This document shows, one piece after another, positions 37,277 to 44,713 of a stretch of 64,000 nucleotides of DNA. The notes under the pieces are model-generated. The model did not search any database. It saw only the letters and a program-made list of their open reading frames with translations, and was not told where the DNA came from. Both the position numbers and the translations under genes were made by a program. This stretch comes from Pseudonocardia benzenivorans CB1190 (GTDB lineage Bacteria > Actinomycetota > Actinomycetes > Mycobacteriales > Pseudonocardiaceae): the NCBI RefSeq assembly GCF_000196675.2, contig NC_015312.1, positions 496,001-560,000 on the forward strand. The letters run 5' to 3'. Within the stretch, counting starts at the first letter, position 1. The number at the start of each line of letters is the position of its first letter.

Positions 37277-37349
37277 AGCGGACGACGGGATTCGAACCCG
37301 CGACCCTCACCTTGGCAAGGTGATGCGCTACCAGCTGCGCTACGTCCGC
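37277..37349 (-). tRNA. tRNA-Gly (anticodon GCC)
   Basis: A 73-base cloverleaf. Acceptor is GCGGACG/CGTCCGC, the D stem GCGC/GCGC, the anticodon arm TCACC-TTGCCAA-GGTGA (anticodon GCC), and the T arm GCGGG-TTCGAAT-CCCGT. Discriminator T; CCA not encoded. It lies just after the PEP-enzyme remnant. Confidence 0.95.
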
Positions 37350-37513
37350 AGTGCGGGCCACGGCCCGCAGCCGAACCTTACCCCACCGCCGGTGTGGTCC
37401 GGCCGTCCGTCGCCGGACGCCGGGCCACCACCCGGGCGAACGCCGCCGCGGGCAGGAACATGAGCACGCTCGGCAGCAGGCACGGCACCCCGAGCCGGGC
37501 GAGCCGCCCAGGA

Positions 37514-38506
37514 TCAGGGGACCAGGCAGATCTTCCCGACGGTCCGACGCTCCTCGAGGAGCGTGTGCACGTGCGCGGCGTCGGCCAGCGGGAAGGTCTC
37601 GGTCCGCAGGCGGACCGCTCCGGCCGCGACGCGGTCGAGGACGTGGGTGATCGCCCGGCCCGGCTCGGCGGGGTCGGCGTCGATGATCCGGCGCAGGATG
37701 AACCCGCTGACGGTCTGCCCCCTCGGCATCAGCCGCCGGGCGTCGAAGACCGCGGGCTGTTGGGTCGACGAGCCGACGACTACGTAGCGCCCGTTGTGCC
37801 CCAGCGCGTCGAGGGCGGCCGCGAACACCGGGCCCCCCACCATGTCGACCACCACGTCGACGCCGCGCCCGTCGGTCAGGTCCCGCAGCGTGCCACGCAG
37901 GTCGGGGTCCGCGGGATCGACGGCCCCCGCGCAACCGAGCTCGCGGGCCCGCTCGCGCTTCGCCGGGGTCGAGGCCGTGCCGATCACCCGGGCGCCGAGG
38001 TCGGCGGCCAGTTGCACCGCGAGCCCGCCGACGCCACCGGTCGCGCCCGTGACGAGGACCGTCTCGCCCGGGCGGGTACGGCCGTGCCGGTCGACGGCGT
38101 ACCAGGCGGTGATGCCCTGCAGGAACCCGGCGGCGACGGTGACGGGCGCGACGTCGGCGGGCACCGGGTAGGCGCGCCGGCCCGCGACGACGGCGTGGTC
38201 GGTGTACCCGCCGCCCTCGGTCAGGAACGCCGCGACGGTCGTGCCGACGACGTGCCCCGACCCCGGCCCGGCCCACACCACGGTGCCGACGGCCTCGACC
38301 CCCGGCACGTCGGGGAGCTGCTGGTCGCGGCGGTACTCGCCGCGCCGGACCATGGTGTCGGCGAAGTTGACCCCGGCCGCGGCCACGGCCACGACGACGT
38401 CGGCCGGCCCGGGGGTGGGCAGCGGCTCGGTGACGAGCTCGAGCACGTCGGGGGGTCCGAAGCGGGAGAACTGCACGGCGCGCCGGGACTGTGGGGGAGC
38501 GGTCAT
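37514..38506 (-). CDS. Quinone oxidoreductase-like NADPH reductase (zinc-free MDR family)
   Basis: A 330-residue medium-chain reductase. The N-terminal GroES-like part has ARGVNFADTMVRRGEY-type sequence (AAGVNFADTMVRRGEYR). The Rossmann motif is VLVTGATGGVGGLAVQLAADLGA. The Cys/His zinc ligands of alcohol dehydrogenases are absent, as in QOR/Qor1. It reduces quinones or alpha,beta-unsaturated carbonyls with NADPH. ATG 38506 is the start. It is convergent with the tRNA-Gly side and downstream of the P450 on the same strand (about 180 bases). Confidence 0.9.
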   Translation of the reverse strand: MTAPPQSRRAVQFSRFGPPDVLELVTEPLPTPGPADVVVAVAAAGVNFADTMVRRGEYRRDQQLPDVPGVEAVGTVVWAGPGSGHVVGTTVAAFLTEGGGYTDHAVVAGRRAYPVPADVAPVTVAAGFLQGITAWYAVDRHGRTRPGETVLVTGATGGVGGLAVQLAADLGARVIGTASTPAKRERARELGCAGAVDPADPDLRGTLRDLTDGRGVDVVVDMVGGPVFAAALDALGHNGRYVVVGSSTQQPAVFDARRLMPRGQTVSGFILRRIIDADPAEPGRAITHVLDRVAAGAVRLRTETFPLADAAHVHTLLEERRTVGKICLVP

Positions 38507-38688
38507 GGACTTCTTCGTACCGGTTCGCCGCCGCTCGCCGCGACCTGGCGGCGGCCACGGCGAAGAAGATGTCGTCGCCCCCCGCGACTCGACCCGGGCC
38601 CCGTCCGACGTCGCCGACTTCGGTGGATCGGCCGGGCTCCCGGCCCGAGGGTGGTGCCCCGCGCCGGCGCGGATCGAGGGTGGGCGGT

Positions 38689-39879
38689 TCACCGTAGTCG
38701 CGGCGCACCCGGCCGGGGGGCGTCGAGCAGGACGGGCAGCGAGGTCAGCCGCCACGTTCCCGGGTCGGGGCGGCGGGCGGCCTCGTCGGGTTCCGGCAGC
38801 CGCGGGGCGCGGCGCAGGACCGCCCGCAGCGTCACCTCGGTCTGCATCCGCGCGAGGCCCGCGCCCAGGCAGAAGTGCGGACCGTGCGCGAACCCGAGGT
38901 GCGCGTTCGCGTTCGGCCGGTCGAGGCGCAGGACGTCGGGGTCGGTGAAGACCCGCGGATCGCGGTTGGCGCCGACGAGCGCCGCGGCCACCATGTCGCC
39001 CTTGCCGATCGTGACGTCGTCGAGCTCGACGTCCTCCTGTGCGATCCGCGGCAGGGACAGCAGCTGGGGTCCGCACCAGCGGATCAGCTCCTCGACGGCG
39101 TTGGGCAGCAGGGCGGGGTCGGCGCGCAGTGCGGCCGCCGAGCCGCGGTGGGTGAGCAGCGCGTGCACGGCGTTGGGGACGAGCAGGGCCGGGACCTGCC
39201 CCGCGAGGAGCAGCTGCCAGACGAGCGTGACCAGCTCGGTGTCCGTGGGGCCGTCGGGAGTGCGGACGAGCGTCGAGAGGACGTCGTCGCCGCGGCGGGC
39301 GCGAGCGGCCTCGACGGCCGCGCGGGCGGCCTCGATGATCCGTGGCACGGCCTCGACGAACGCGGGGCCGTGCCCGGTGGCGACCGCTGCACCGAACTCG
39401 TGCCAGGGCGCCCGCTCGTCCTCGGGCACGCCGACGAGGGCGCAGATGATCTCGATCGGGAGCGGTCGCGCGACCTCGACGAGATCGACGCGCCCGGCGG
39501 CCACGCGCGCGAGCGCCGCGTCGACGATCGCCTCCGCCCGTGGGCGGAACGCCGCCGCCCTCGCCGGGGTGAACGCGGGCGAGACGGCGCTCCGCAACCG
39601 GGCGTGCTCGGGGCCCTCCATCTGCTGCATCGTGCGCAGGTAGGGCAGGTACTCGGCCGCGACGAGCGTCGGGAGCAGGGCGAACGTCGCCTCGCCGAGG
39701 GCGAGGCGCGGGTCGGTGAACAGGGCGCGGGCCGGCGCGTAGCGGGTGACCGCCCACATCGGCGGCATCCCGGGGGCGACGAGCCGGGCGACCGCCGAGC
39801 GTTCGCGGGCCGCGCCGTAGGTGGCTGCCGGATCGCGCGACGACTCCGGATCGGACAGGTCGATCTCGACGACGGTCAC
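38689..39879 (-). CDS. Cytochrome P450 with degenerate I-helix motif
   Basis: A 396-residue class I P450. The heme-binding segment is GFAHGPHFCLGAGLARMQ (Cys337) and the K-helix ExxR is EELIRW (Glu264/Arg267). The I-helix oxygen-activation motif, usually AGxE/DT, reads AGQVPA (226-231). The acid and Thr are therefore replaced by Val and Ala. This suggests unusual chemistry, such as substrate-assisted or peroxide-driven turnover, or loss of monooxygenation. GTG 39879 is the start. It is divergent from a TetR-type regulator whose operator lies in between; no ferredoxin is adjacent. Confidence 0.9.
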   Translation of the reverse strand: MTVVEIDLSDPESSRDPAATYGAARERSAVARLVAPGMPPMWAVTRYAPARALFTDPRLALGEATFALLPTLVAAEYLPYLRTMQQMEGPEHARLRSAVSPAFTPARAAAFRPRAEAIVDAALARVAAGRVDLVEVARPLPIEIICALVGVPEDERAPWHEFGAAVATGHGPAFVEAVPRIIEAARAAVEAARARRGDDVLSTLVRTPDGPTDTELVTLVWQLLLAGQVPALLVPNAVHALLTHRGSAAALRADPALLPNAVEELIRWCGPQLLSLPRIAQEDVELDDVTIGKGDMVAAALVGANRDPRVFTDPDVLRLDRPNANAHLGFAHGPHFCLGAGLARMQTEVTLRAVLRRAPRLPEPDEAARRPDPGTWRLTSLPVLLDAPRPGAPRLR

Positions 39880-39907
39880 GGCGGCAGCACCTCTAGAATG
39901 TTCACTA

Positions 39908-39926
39908 CAGATGTTCACATCATCTG
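39908..39926. promoter_or_regulatory. Candidate TetR operator between P450 and regulator
   Basis: CAGATG and CATCTG arms flank TTCACAT. ATGTTCAC also occurs twice in direct orientation here. The palindrome is centred in the 97-base divergent region. TTCACA and TATCGT 18 bases apart could be the -35 and -10 of the regulator gene. Confidence 0.6.
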
Positions 39927-39976
39927 AATGTTGACGGTATCGTCGGTCGACATCGGGAGCAAGCGAGTGGAGGACC

Positions 39977-41056
39977 ATGGCACGGCTGTCCCGCTCCGAG
40001 ATGCAGCAACGCAACCGGGCCCGCGTCCTCGAGGCTGCCCGCGAGGAGTTCGGCGACAAGGGCTTCCGCGACGCCAAGGTCGACACCATCGCGGCCGCCG
40101 CCGATCTGACCCGCGGCGCGGTCTACTCCAACTTCCCGAGCAAGCGGGCCCTCTACCTCGCCGTGCTCGCCTCCGACGCCGCCGCCGTTCCCGAGCCCGA
40201 CGGCCCACCCGGCCGGGCGCCGTCGACGGCGGCACAGGCGCTCGCCGCCCTCGCCCGCGGCCGGCTCGCGCGGCTGCCGCTGGCCGTCGACGAGCATCGC
40301 GGGCCCGTCCGGCTCGCCTCGGGCCTCGAGCAGGAGATCGCCGCCGACGAGCGGCTCCGCACCCCGTTCGCGCAGCTCCAGGCGCTGAATGCCATCGTCG
40401 TCGGGCTGGCGCTCGAACAGACGCTGCGGCGCCGCGAGGACCGGCGGATGGTCCGGGTCGCCGAGACCGCGCTGACCCTGCTCCAGGGCGCGGCGCGGCT
40501 CGCCGTCGCCGCGCCCGGCTTCGGCGAGCCCTTCACCGTCGTCCGCGCCTGCGAGCATCTGGCCGACGCCGACCTGGACGACGCCTGGACCGAGCCCGCG
40601 TTCGCCGCCTACGCCCCCGCGCCGCGCCCGGTCGACGAGCCGTGGCAGCCCCCGGTGGTGGACGACGCCCTGCGCGGCAACCAGGTCACCTTCTCCGGCG
40701 ACGGGCTCGTGGTCGTGCTGGGGCTGCATCGGCTGGAGGCGTTCGAACACGTCGTCCGCGCCGCACCGCCCGGTACCGAGATCACCGCGGCGGTCGTGAC
40801 CGCGGACCGGCACGAGGCCGGGATGCTCGCGCGGCTCGTCGTCACCGAGCTCGCGTCGGCGCTGCGCCCGATCTTCCCGACGTTGCTGCCGCCGGGGCTG
40901 CGGATCGTCCTCGACGAGGACGGCGCGCTCGCCGCGGCGGCGGGGGTGGCCTCGGTGTCGGACATGACCGAGGCCGGAGTGCGGCTGGCGGGCGGCCGCG
41001 TCGTCGCCCGGGCGGACGGTTGGGGTGCCGCCCATGCGATCGGCGCGGCCCGCTAG
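39977..41056 (+). CDS. TetR-family regulator with an extra C-terminal domain
   Basis: A 359-residue protein, much longer than the usual 190-220. Residues 1-70 are a TetR helix-turn-helix (RARVLEAAREEFGDKGFRDA, AADLTRGAVYSNFPSKRALY). Residues 70-220 are the ligand-binding helical domain. About 120 further residues (NQVTFSGDGLVVVLGLHRLE to the end) alternate strands and helices and resemble a thioredoxin-like or Rossmann-like fold without CxxC. Its role is unknown. It is divergent from the P450 gene, which it probably represses. Confidence 0.82.
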   Translation: MARLSRSEMQQRNRARVLEAAREEFGDKGFRDAKVDTIAAAADLTRGAVYSNFPSKRALYLAVLASDAAAVPEPDGPPGRAPSTAAQALAALARGRLARLPLAVDEHRGPVRLASGLEQEIAADERLRTPFAQLQALNAIVVGLALEQTLRRREDRRMVRVAETALTLLQGAARLAVAAPGFGEPFTVVRACEHLADADLDDAWTEPAFAAYAPAPRPVDEPWQPPVVDDALRGNQVTFSGDGLVVVLGLHRLEAFEHVVRAAPPGTEITAAVVTADRHEAGMLARLVVTELASALRPIFPTLLPPGLRIVLDEDGALAAAAGVASVSDMTEAGVRLAGGRVVARADGWGAAHAIGAAR

Positions 41057-41275
41057 GAACGCTCCGTGGGCAGGCGGGTCGCCGCCGCGAGGTCGAGCCG
41101 TGGCCCGTCGTGCAGGTCCGCGAGCAGCTCCCGGCGCCGCGGCCTCGCTGTCGCGCCGGCCGCCCTCGGCGGTCGGGGGCGAGGGTGCAGGCGAGGACCT
41201 GCAGGAGCGTCGACCTGCCGCGCCCGTTCTCGCCGACGACGGTCGTCAGAGGTAGAGCTGGTACCGAGGCACGGC
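41057..41275 (-). pseudogene. Possible remnant of an AAA/ABC ATPase gene
   Basis: On the minus strand LTTVVGENGRGRSTLLQVLA resembles a Walker A region (Lys replaced by Arg), with no start or domain before it. A separate frame ends RRELLADLHDGPRLDLAAAT and stops at TAG overlapping the TetR gene end. The two pieces are in different frames, so this looks like a decayed gene. The match is short and could be fortuitous. Confidence 0.3.
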
Positions 41276-41282
41276 GCGGACG

Positions 41283-42416
41283 CTAGCCGGGCGGGTCGTC
41301 AGTGATCGACCGGTTCTCGAGGAACCGCAGCCGGTAGCGGTGGTAGAGACCCAGCAGGGCCAGTTCCAGCACGACCACGGCGACGACCAGGTCGGCGTCG
41401 ATGTAGCCGAGCACGACGTTCACCCCGGCGAGCCCGAGGACCAGCCCCAGCCGTCCGACGCGCAGCCCGAAGCGGTCGCGCCCGATGAGCAGCGCGCCCG
41501 CGGCGACGACGAGCATCAGCCCGACCACGGTCTCGCCCGCCGAGGCGATGACCAGCGCGGGCGGACGGCTGCCGGGCGGGACGGTCTCGTCGTCGATGAT
41601 GATCGTCGCGTCCGGGTCACCGGTGGCCAGCGCGACGAAGACGGCCAGGCCGACCAGCGAGAGCAGCCCGATCAGCACCGATCCGAGGATCAGCACGACC
41701 CGGTGCAGCCAGCGTGGGAGCACGGCGCGCTCGATCCGTGTCAGCACGCCGAGCACCCGATGCATGCGCTGCGGCGCAGCGACGACGGGCGCGTTCTCGA
41801 CGACCGGCCGAACCCGCGTGGCGAGGTCGGCCAGATCCGGACGTGAGGTGTCGGCCGCGAGCGCGTCGATGTCGCGCAACAGTTCCCGGCGGGCCGCGGG
41901 ACGCAGCGGGCCGTCGGCGACCGCCTTGAGCGCGACGGTCACGCTGTAGGCGAGGGTGCGCCCGTTCGTCAGGTGGGCACGGCGGGCGAGCACCGCGACC
42001 GCGAGCACCCCCAGGAAGACGAGATAGATGATCGGCGCGGCGAGCGGGGTGAAGTAGTCGTTGCGCTGGGTGATGAACTTGCCGACCTCGTCGACGAACA
42101 GCCCGGAGCCCGCGCCGACGAGGACCGCCGTCAGGGGCTGCACCCAGCGGTTGCCCCACAGCAGCGTGAGGACGCCGCCGACGATCAGCAGCAGCCCGCC
42201 CCACAGCGCGTGGGCCAGGTGGTATACGTCGCCGCCGATCTGCGGCCAGCCCGAGAGACTCAGGTACAGCCGGGTCACGACGACCGTCACCCCGAACGAG
42301 ACGGCGAGCAGCGCGACCCAGCGGGCACCGTCGGCACGGGGGACCGGTGAGTGCATCGGTCCGGCCGGCTGCGGGCGCGCGTCTGCCGCAGCGGGCGCGG
42401 GCTCGGTGCGCGTCAT
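41283..42416 (-). CDS. Multi-pass membrane protein of unknown function
   Basis: A 377-residue protein with a polar N-terminus and about eight hydrophobic helices, first WVALLAVSFGVTVVVTRLYL. Conserved-looking loops are GGDVYHLAHALWGGLLL and VGAGSGLFVDEVGKFITQRN, with charged residues inside hydrophobic context (Asp-Glu-x-x-Lys). The central cytosolic part (170-240) is helical and charged. No family name is recalled with confidence. It starts at ATG 42416 and stands alone on its strand. Confidence 0.7.
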   Translation of the reverse strand: MTRTEPAPAAADARPQPAGPMHSPVPRADGARWVALLAVSFGVTVVVTRLYLSLSGWPQIGGDVYHLAHALWGGLLLIVGGVLTLLWGNRWVQPLTAVLVGAGSGLFVDEVGKFITQRNDYFTPLAAPIIYLVFLGVLAVAVLARRAHLTNGRTLAYSVTVALKAVADGPLRPAARRELLRDIDALAADTSRPDLADLATRVRPVVENAPVVAAPQRMHRVLGVLTRIERAVLPRWLHRVVLILGSVLIGLLSLVGLAVFVALATGDPDATIIIDDETVPPGSRPPALVIASAGETVVGLMLVVAAGALLIGRDRFGLRVGRLGLVLGLAGVNVVLGYIDADLVVAVVVLELALLGLYHRYRLRFLENRSITDDPPG

Positions 42417-42524
42417 CGGGTCCTCCGGCCACCTCGCGGCGCCACCGGCGACCGGGAGCCGGTGGACCAGGGAACGGTAGCGGGATCACGGCCCCTGGTC
42501 ACCGGGCCGCGCGGCGCACGGGGG

Positions 42525-43277
42525 TCAGGCCGGGAGCCGGCGCACCCCCACCGGTGGCGGCCACGGCACCCCGAAGTGCTCCCGGAGGGCGGCCCGGCCG
42601 TCGTCGGTGGGACGCAGTGCCCGCGAACGCGGCGTGCGGCGCACCCAGCCGCGGTCGACGAGGGTGTCGAGCAGCGCCCGCCCGAGCGGTCCCGCGACGT
42701 GGTGGCGCTGCTCGGTCCAGTCGGTGCAGCAGCGGACGCCGACGGCCTCGGGGACCGCGACGCCGATGGCCGTCAACGCCTCGCGGCCGCCCGGGGTGAG
42801 CAGGTAGGTGGCGTCGTCGGGGAACCGGCCGCGTGGGCGCGGCACGTCGAGCCCGGGCTCCTCGACGAGGTGGCCACGGTCGCGCAGCGCGTCGGTGAGC
42901 GCGACGCCGAGCCGTCCGGCGACGTGGTCGTAGCAGCACCGGGCCAGTCGCATGGCGTGCGCGCGGGTCCCCTCGCGCAGCGACCGGATCGGTTGTGCGG
43001 GCGAGAGCCGGGCGAGCTGCTCGAGCAGCCGCCCGACCTCGTCGCCCGCGAGCCGGTAGTAGCGGTAGCGGCCCGACGCGACAACCTCCAGCAGCCCGGC
43101 CGCGCGCAGGTGCTTCAGGTGCGCACTGGCGGTCGCGGCGCTGACGCCGGCCTCCGCGGCGAGCATGCTCGCCGGTAACGCCCGGCCGTCGTCGAGCGCC
43201 ATCAGCATGCGGCAGCGGCCACGGTCGGACAGTGCGGCACCGATGACCGAGAGATCGGCCTCGCCCTGGTCGGTCAT
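42525..43277 (-). CDS. ArsR-like winged-helix regulator
   Basis: A 250-residue regulator. The ArsR-type wHTH is LSDRGRCRMLMALDDGRALP, SAATASAHLKHLRAAGLLEV and GRYRYYRL. The C-terminal roughly 140 residues contain LARCCYDHVAGRLGVALTDAL and RCCTDWTEQRHHVAGPLGRA, with repeated Cys and His found in this ArsR subgroup; metal or redox sensing is possible. ATG 43277 has AGGAG six to ten bases upstream. An IS110 transposase gene ends only 14 bases upstream on the same strand, so the native promoter may be displaced. Confidence 0.83.
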   Translation of the reverse strand: MTDQGEADLSVIGAALSDRGRCRMLMALDDGRALPASMLAAEAGVSAATASAHLKHLRAAGLLEVVASGRYRYYRLAGDEVGRLLEQLARLSPAQPIRSLREGTRAHAMRLARCCYDHVAGRLGVALTDALRDRGHLVEEPGLDVPRPRGRFPDDATYLLTPGGREALTAIGVAVPEAVGVRCCTDWTEQRHHVAGPLGRALLDTLVDRGWVRRTPRSRALRPTDDGRAALREHFGVPWPPPVGVRRLPA

Positions 43278-44600
43278 GCGTTGCTCCTATGTCAAGCGGC
43301 GACCGGTTGGGGACCGGTCGTTGTGCTTGTGGTGGTGTGCAGGAGGTTGAACACGACGCGGGCGAGGCGTCGTTTGAGGGCGCGCAGGGCTTCCATCTTC
43401 GTGTTCCCCATCTCGAGCCGTCGCTGGTAGTAGGTGCGGCTGGGAATGTCGGGCAGGCGGGCCTGGGTGACCGCGATCCGGTGTAGCGCAGCGTTGAGCT
43501 GCCGGTTCCCGGCGCGGGCGAGGCGGTGACGGTTCGTGCGCCCCGACGATGCCGGTATCGGCGCCACGCCGGCGTGCATGGCGAAACAGGCCTCGGACCG
43601 AAACCGGGACATGTTCGCCACCTCACCAATGATTTTTGCCGCGGTCAGTCCGGCCACCCCGGGCACGGCCTGCAGCTGCGGCGCGACCTGCTCGACCAGC
43701 CGTGACAGCTCCCGCTCCAGCGCGTTGACCCGCACCGTGACCGCGCGGATGTCGGCCAGCAGCTCGGCGGCGATCCGCGCCACCATCTGCGACTGCGGCG
43801 CCGGAGGGTGCTGGCCCAGCCAGGCCAGCAACCGGTCCAGCACGCGCAGCCGGTCCAGGCCGCGGGAGGGAATGTCGAGGTCGGGGTCGAGCTCGTGCAG
43901 GTGCCAGCGCACCCGGTTCTGCATCCGGGTCCGCTCGGCGACGAGGTCCTCACGATGGTCGACCAGCAGCTTCAACTCCCGCGAGGTCCGGTCGTGCTCG
44001 GCGGCGGGCAGGTCGGGCTCGCGCAGCGCGGCGCGGGCGATGGCCAGCGCGTCGATCGGGTCGGACTTGCCCCGGGTGCGGGCAGCGGCCCGGGCTCCGG
44101 CCATCAGCTTGGGCGGGACCCGCACCACCCGCTCACCCGCGGACAGCAGCGCCCGTTCCAGCCGGGTCGAGACGTGGCGGCAGTCCTCGATCGCCCACAT
44201 CCGCCCGCCCGGGTGGTGTGCCCGGGCCCAGCGCACCAAGGCGGCATGGCCGCGATCGCGGGCGGGTACGGTCTTCTGCCCGATCTCGCGGCCGATCTCG
44301 TCGACCGCGACCGTCGTGTGGGTGTCCTTGTGGACGTCGACTCCCAGCACCACCATGGGTGGCGTCACCTCTTCTCATCTCGGAGGGACGGCTGGGCCGG
44401 CCGGCGGACACGTCTCAGTGGGGGCGCGGCCACGCTCCTATCAAGTCACGCCGGTCGGCCCTGACCAGCGGTGATCGGCACAACGCATGCACTCCAACCC
44501 CACACAGGGGCGGCACCGACCGTAGGAGCCAGATCACCACCGGCCAGGATCCCAACCACCGCAACAGCGGCAATCCCACCCTGACACTGACTCGACCGTA
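43278..44600 (-). mobile_element. IS110-family insertion sequence (ends approximate)
   Basis: The element contains one DEDD transposase gene and a noncoding region of up to about 230 bases upstream of it. GCTCCTAT occurs in direct orientation at 43283-43290 and 44434-44441, possibly marking flanks or ends. IS110 ends lack long inverted repeats, so the borders cannot be fixed from one copy. Confidence 0.6.
43292..44368 (-). CDS. IS110-family transposase (bridge-RNA-guided recombinase type)
   Basis: A 358-residue transposase. The RuvC-like DEDD domain has GVDVHKDTHTTVAV, MWAIEDC and GKSDPIDALAIARA. The C-terminal Tnp20 domain has AVPGVAGLTAAKIIGEV and MHAGVAPIPASSGRTNRHRL, with the putative catalytic Ser in SSGRT. 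The frame is intact. IS110 recombinases pair with a structured bridge RNA from the element's noncoding end to choose donor and target. The gene ends 14 bases before the ArsR-type regulator. Confidence 0.95.
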   Translation of the reverse strand: MTPPMVVLGVDVHKDTHTTVAVDEIGREIGQKTVPARDRGHAALVRWARAHHPGGRMWAIEDCRHVSTRLERALLSAGERVVRVPPKLMAGARAAARTRGKSDPIDALAIARAALREPDLPAAEHDRTSRELKLLVDHREDLVAERTRMQNRVRWHLHELDPDLDIPSRGLDRLRVLDRLLAWLGQHPPAPQSQMVARIAAELLADIRAVTVRVNALERELSRLVEQVAPQLQAVPGVAGLTAAKIIGEVANMSRFRSEACFAMHAGVAPIPASSGRTNRHRLARAGNRQLNAALHRIAVTQARLPDIPSRTYYQRRLEMGNTKMEALRALKRRLARVVFNLLHTTTSTTTGPQPVAA

Positions 44601-44640
44601 GGCCGGTGACGGTTCGTCGACCGGCGAAATGACGTCTCCA
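44369..44640 (-). other. Noncoding end of IS110, candidate bridge-RNA region
   Basis: No gene is seen on either strand. It lies upstream of the IS110 transposase, where IS110-group elements encode the bridge RNA. Several GC-rich self-complementary stretches occur, such as GGCCGGCC near 44391. Where element DNA ends and the promoter region of the acyl-CoA ligase begins is not clear. Confidence 0.4.
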
Positions 44641-44649
44641 TTTTCGAAC

Positions 44650-44678
44650 TTGACGTCGAGGTCAGATATCAATAGCGT
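44650..44678 (+). promoter_or_regulatory. Cluster operator A with promoter for acyl-CoA ligase
   Basis: TTGACGTCGAGGTCAG (44650-44665) is a two-mismatch version of the palindrome TTGACGTCGACGTCAA. Its first six bases are also a -35 TTGACG, followed after exactly 17 bases by -10 TAGCGT (44673-44678). Repressor binding would block polymerase. Confidence 0.75.
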
Positions 44679-44713
44679 CGAGCCGCCCCCCAGTCGAGCG
44701 GAGGACGACGCGG

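Noticed and set aside
36477..38708. A 743-codon open frame on the minus strand
   Set aside because: Only its last 120 or so codons resemble a protein family; the rest lies opposite or across the PEP fragment, tRNA-Gly and quinone oxidoreductase and has GC-bias shadow composition.
44628..44643. AATGACGTCTCCATTT as an extra cluster operator
   Set aside because: Only the TGACGTC half matches; the other half is unlike the palindrome.
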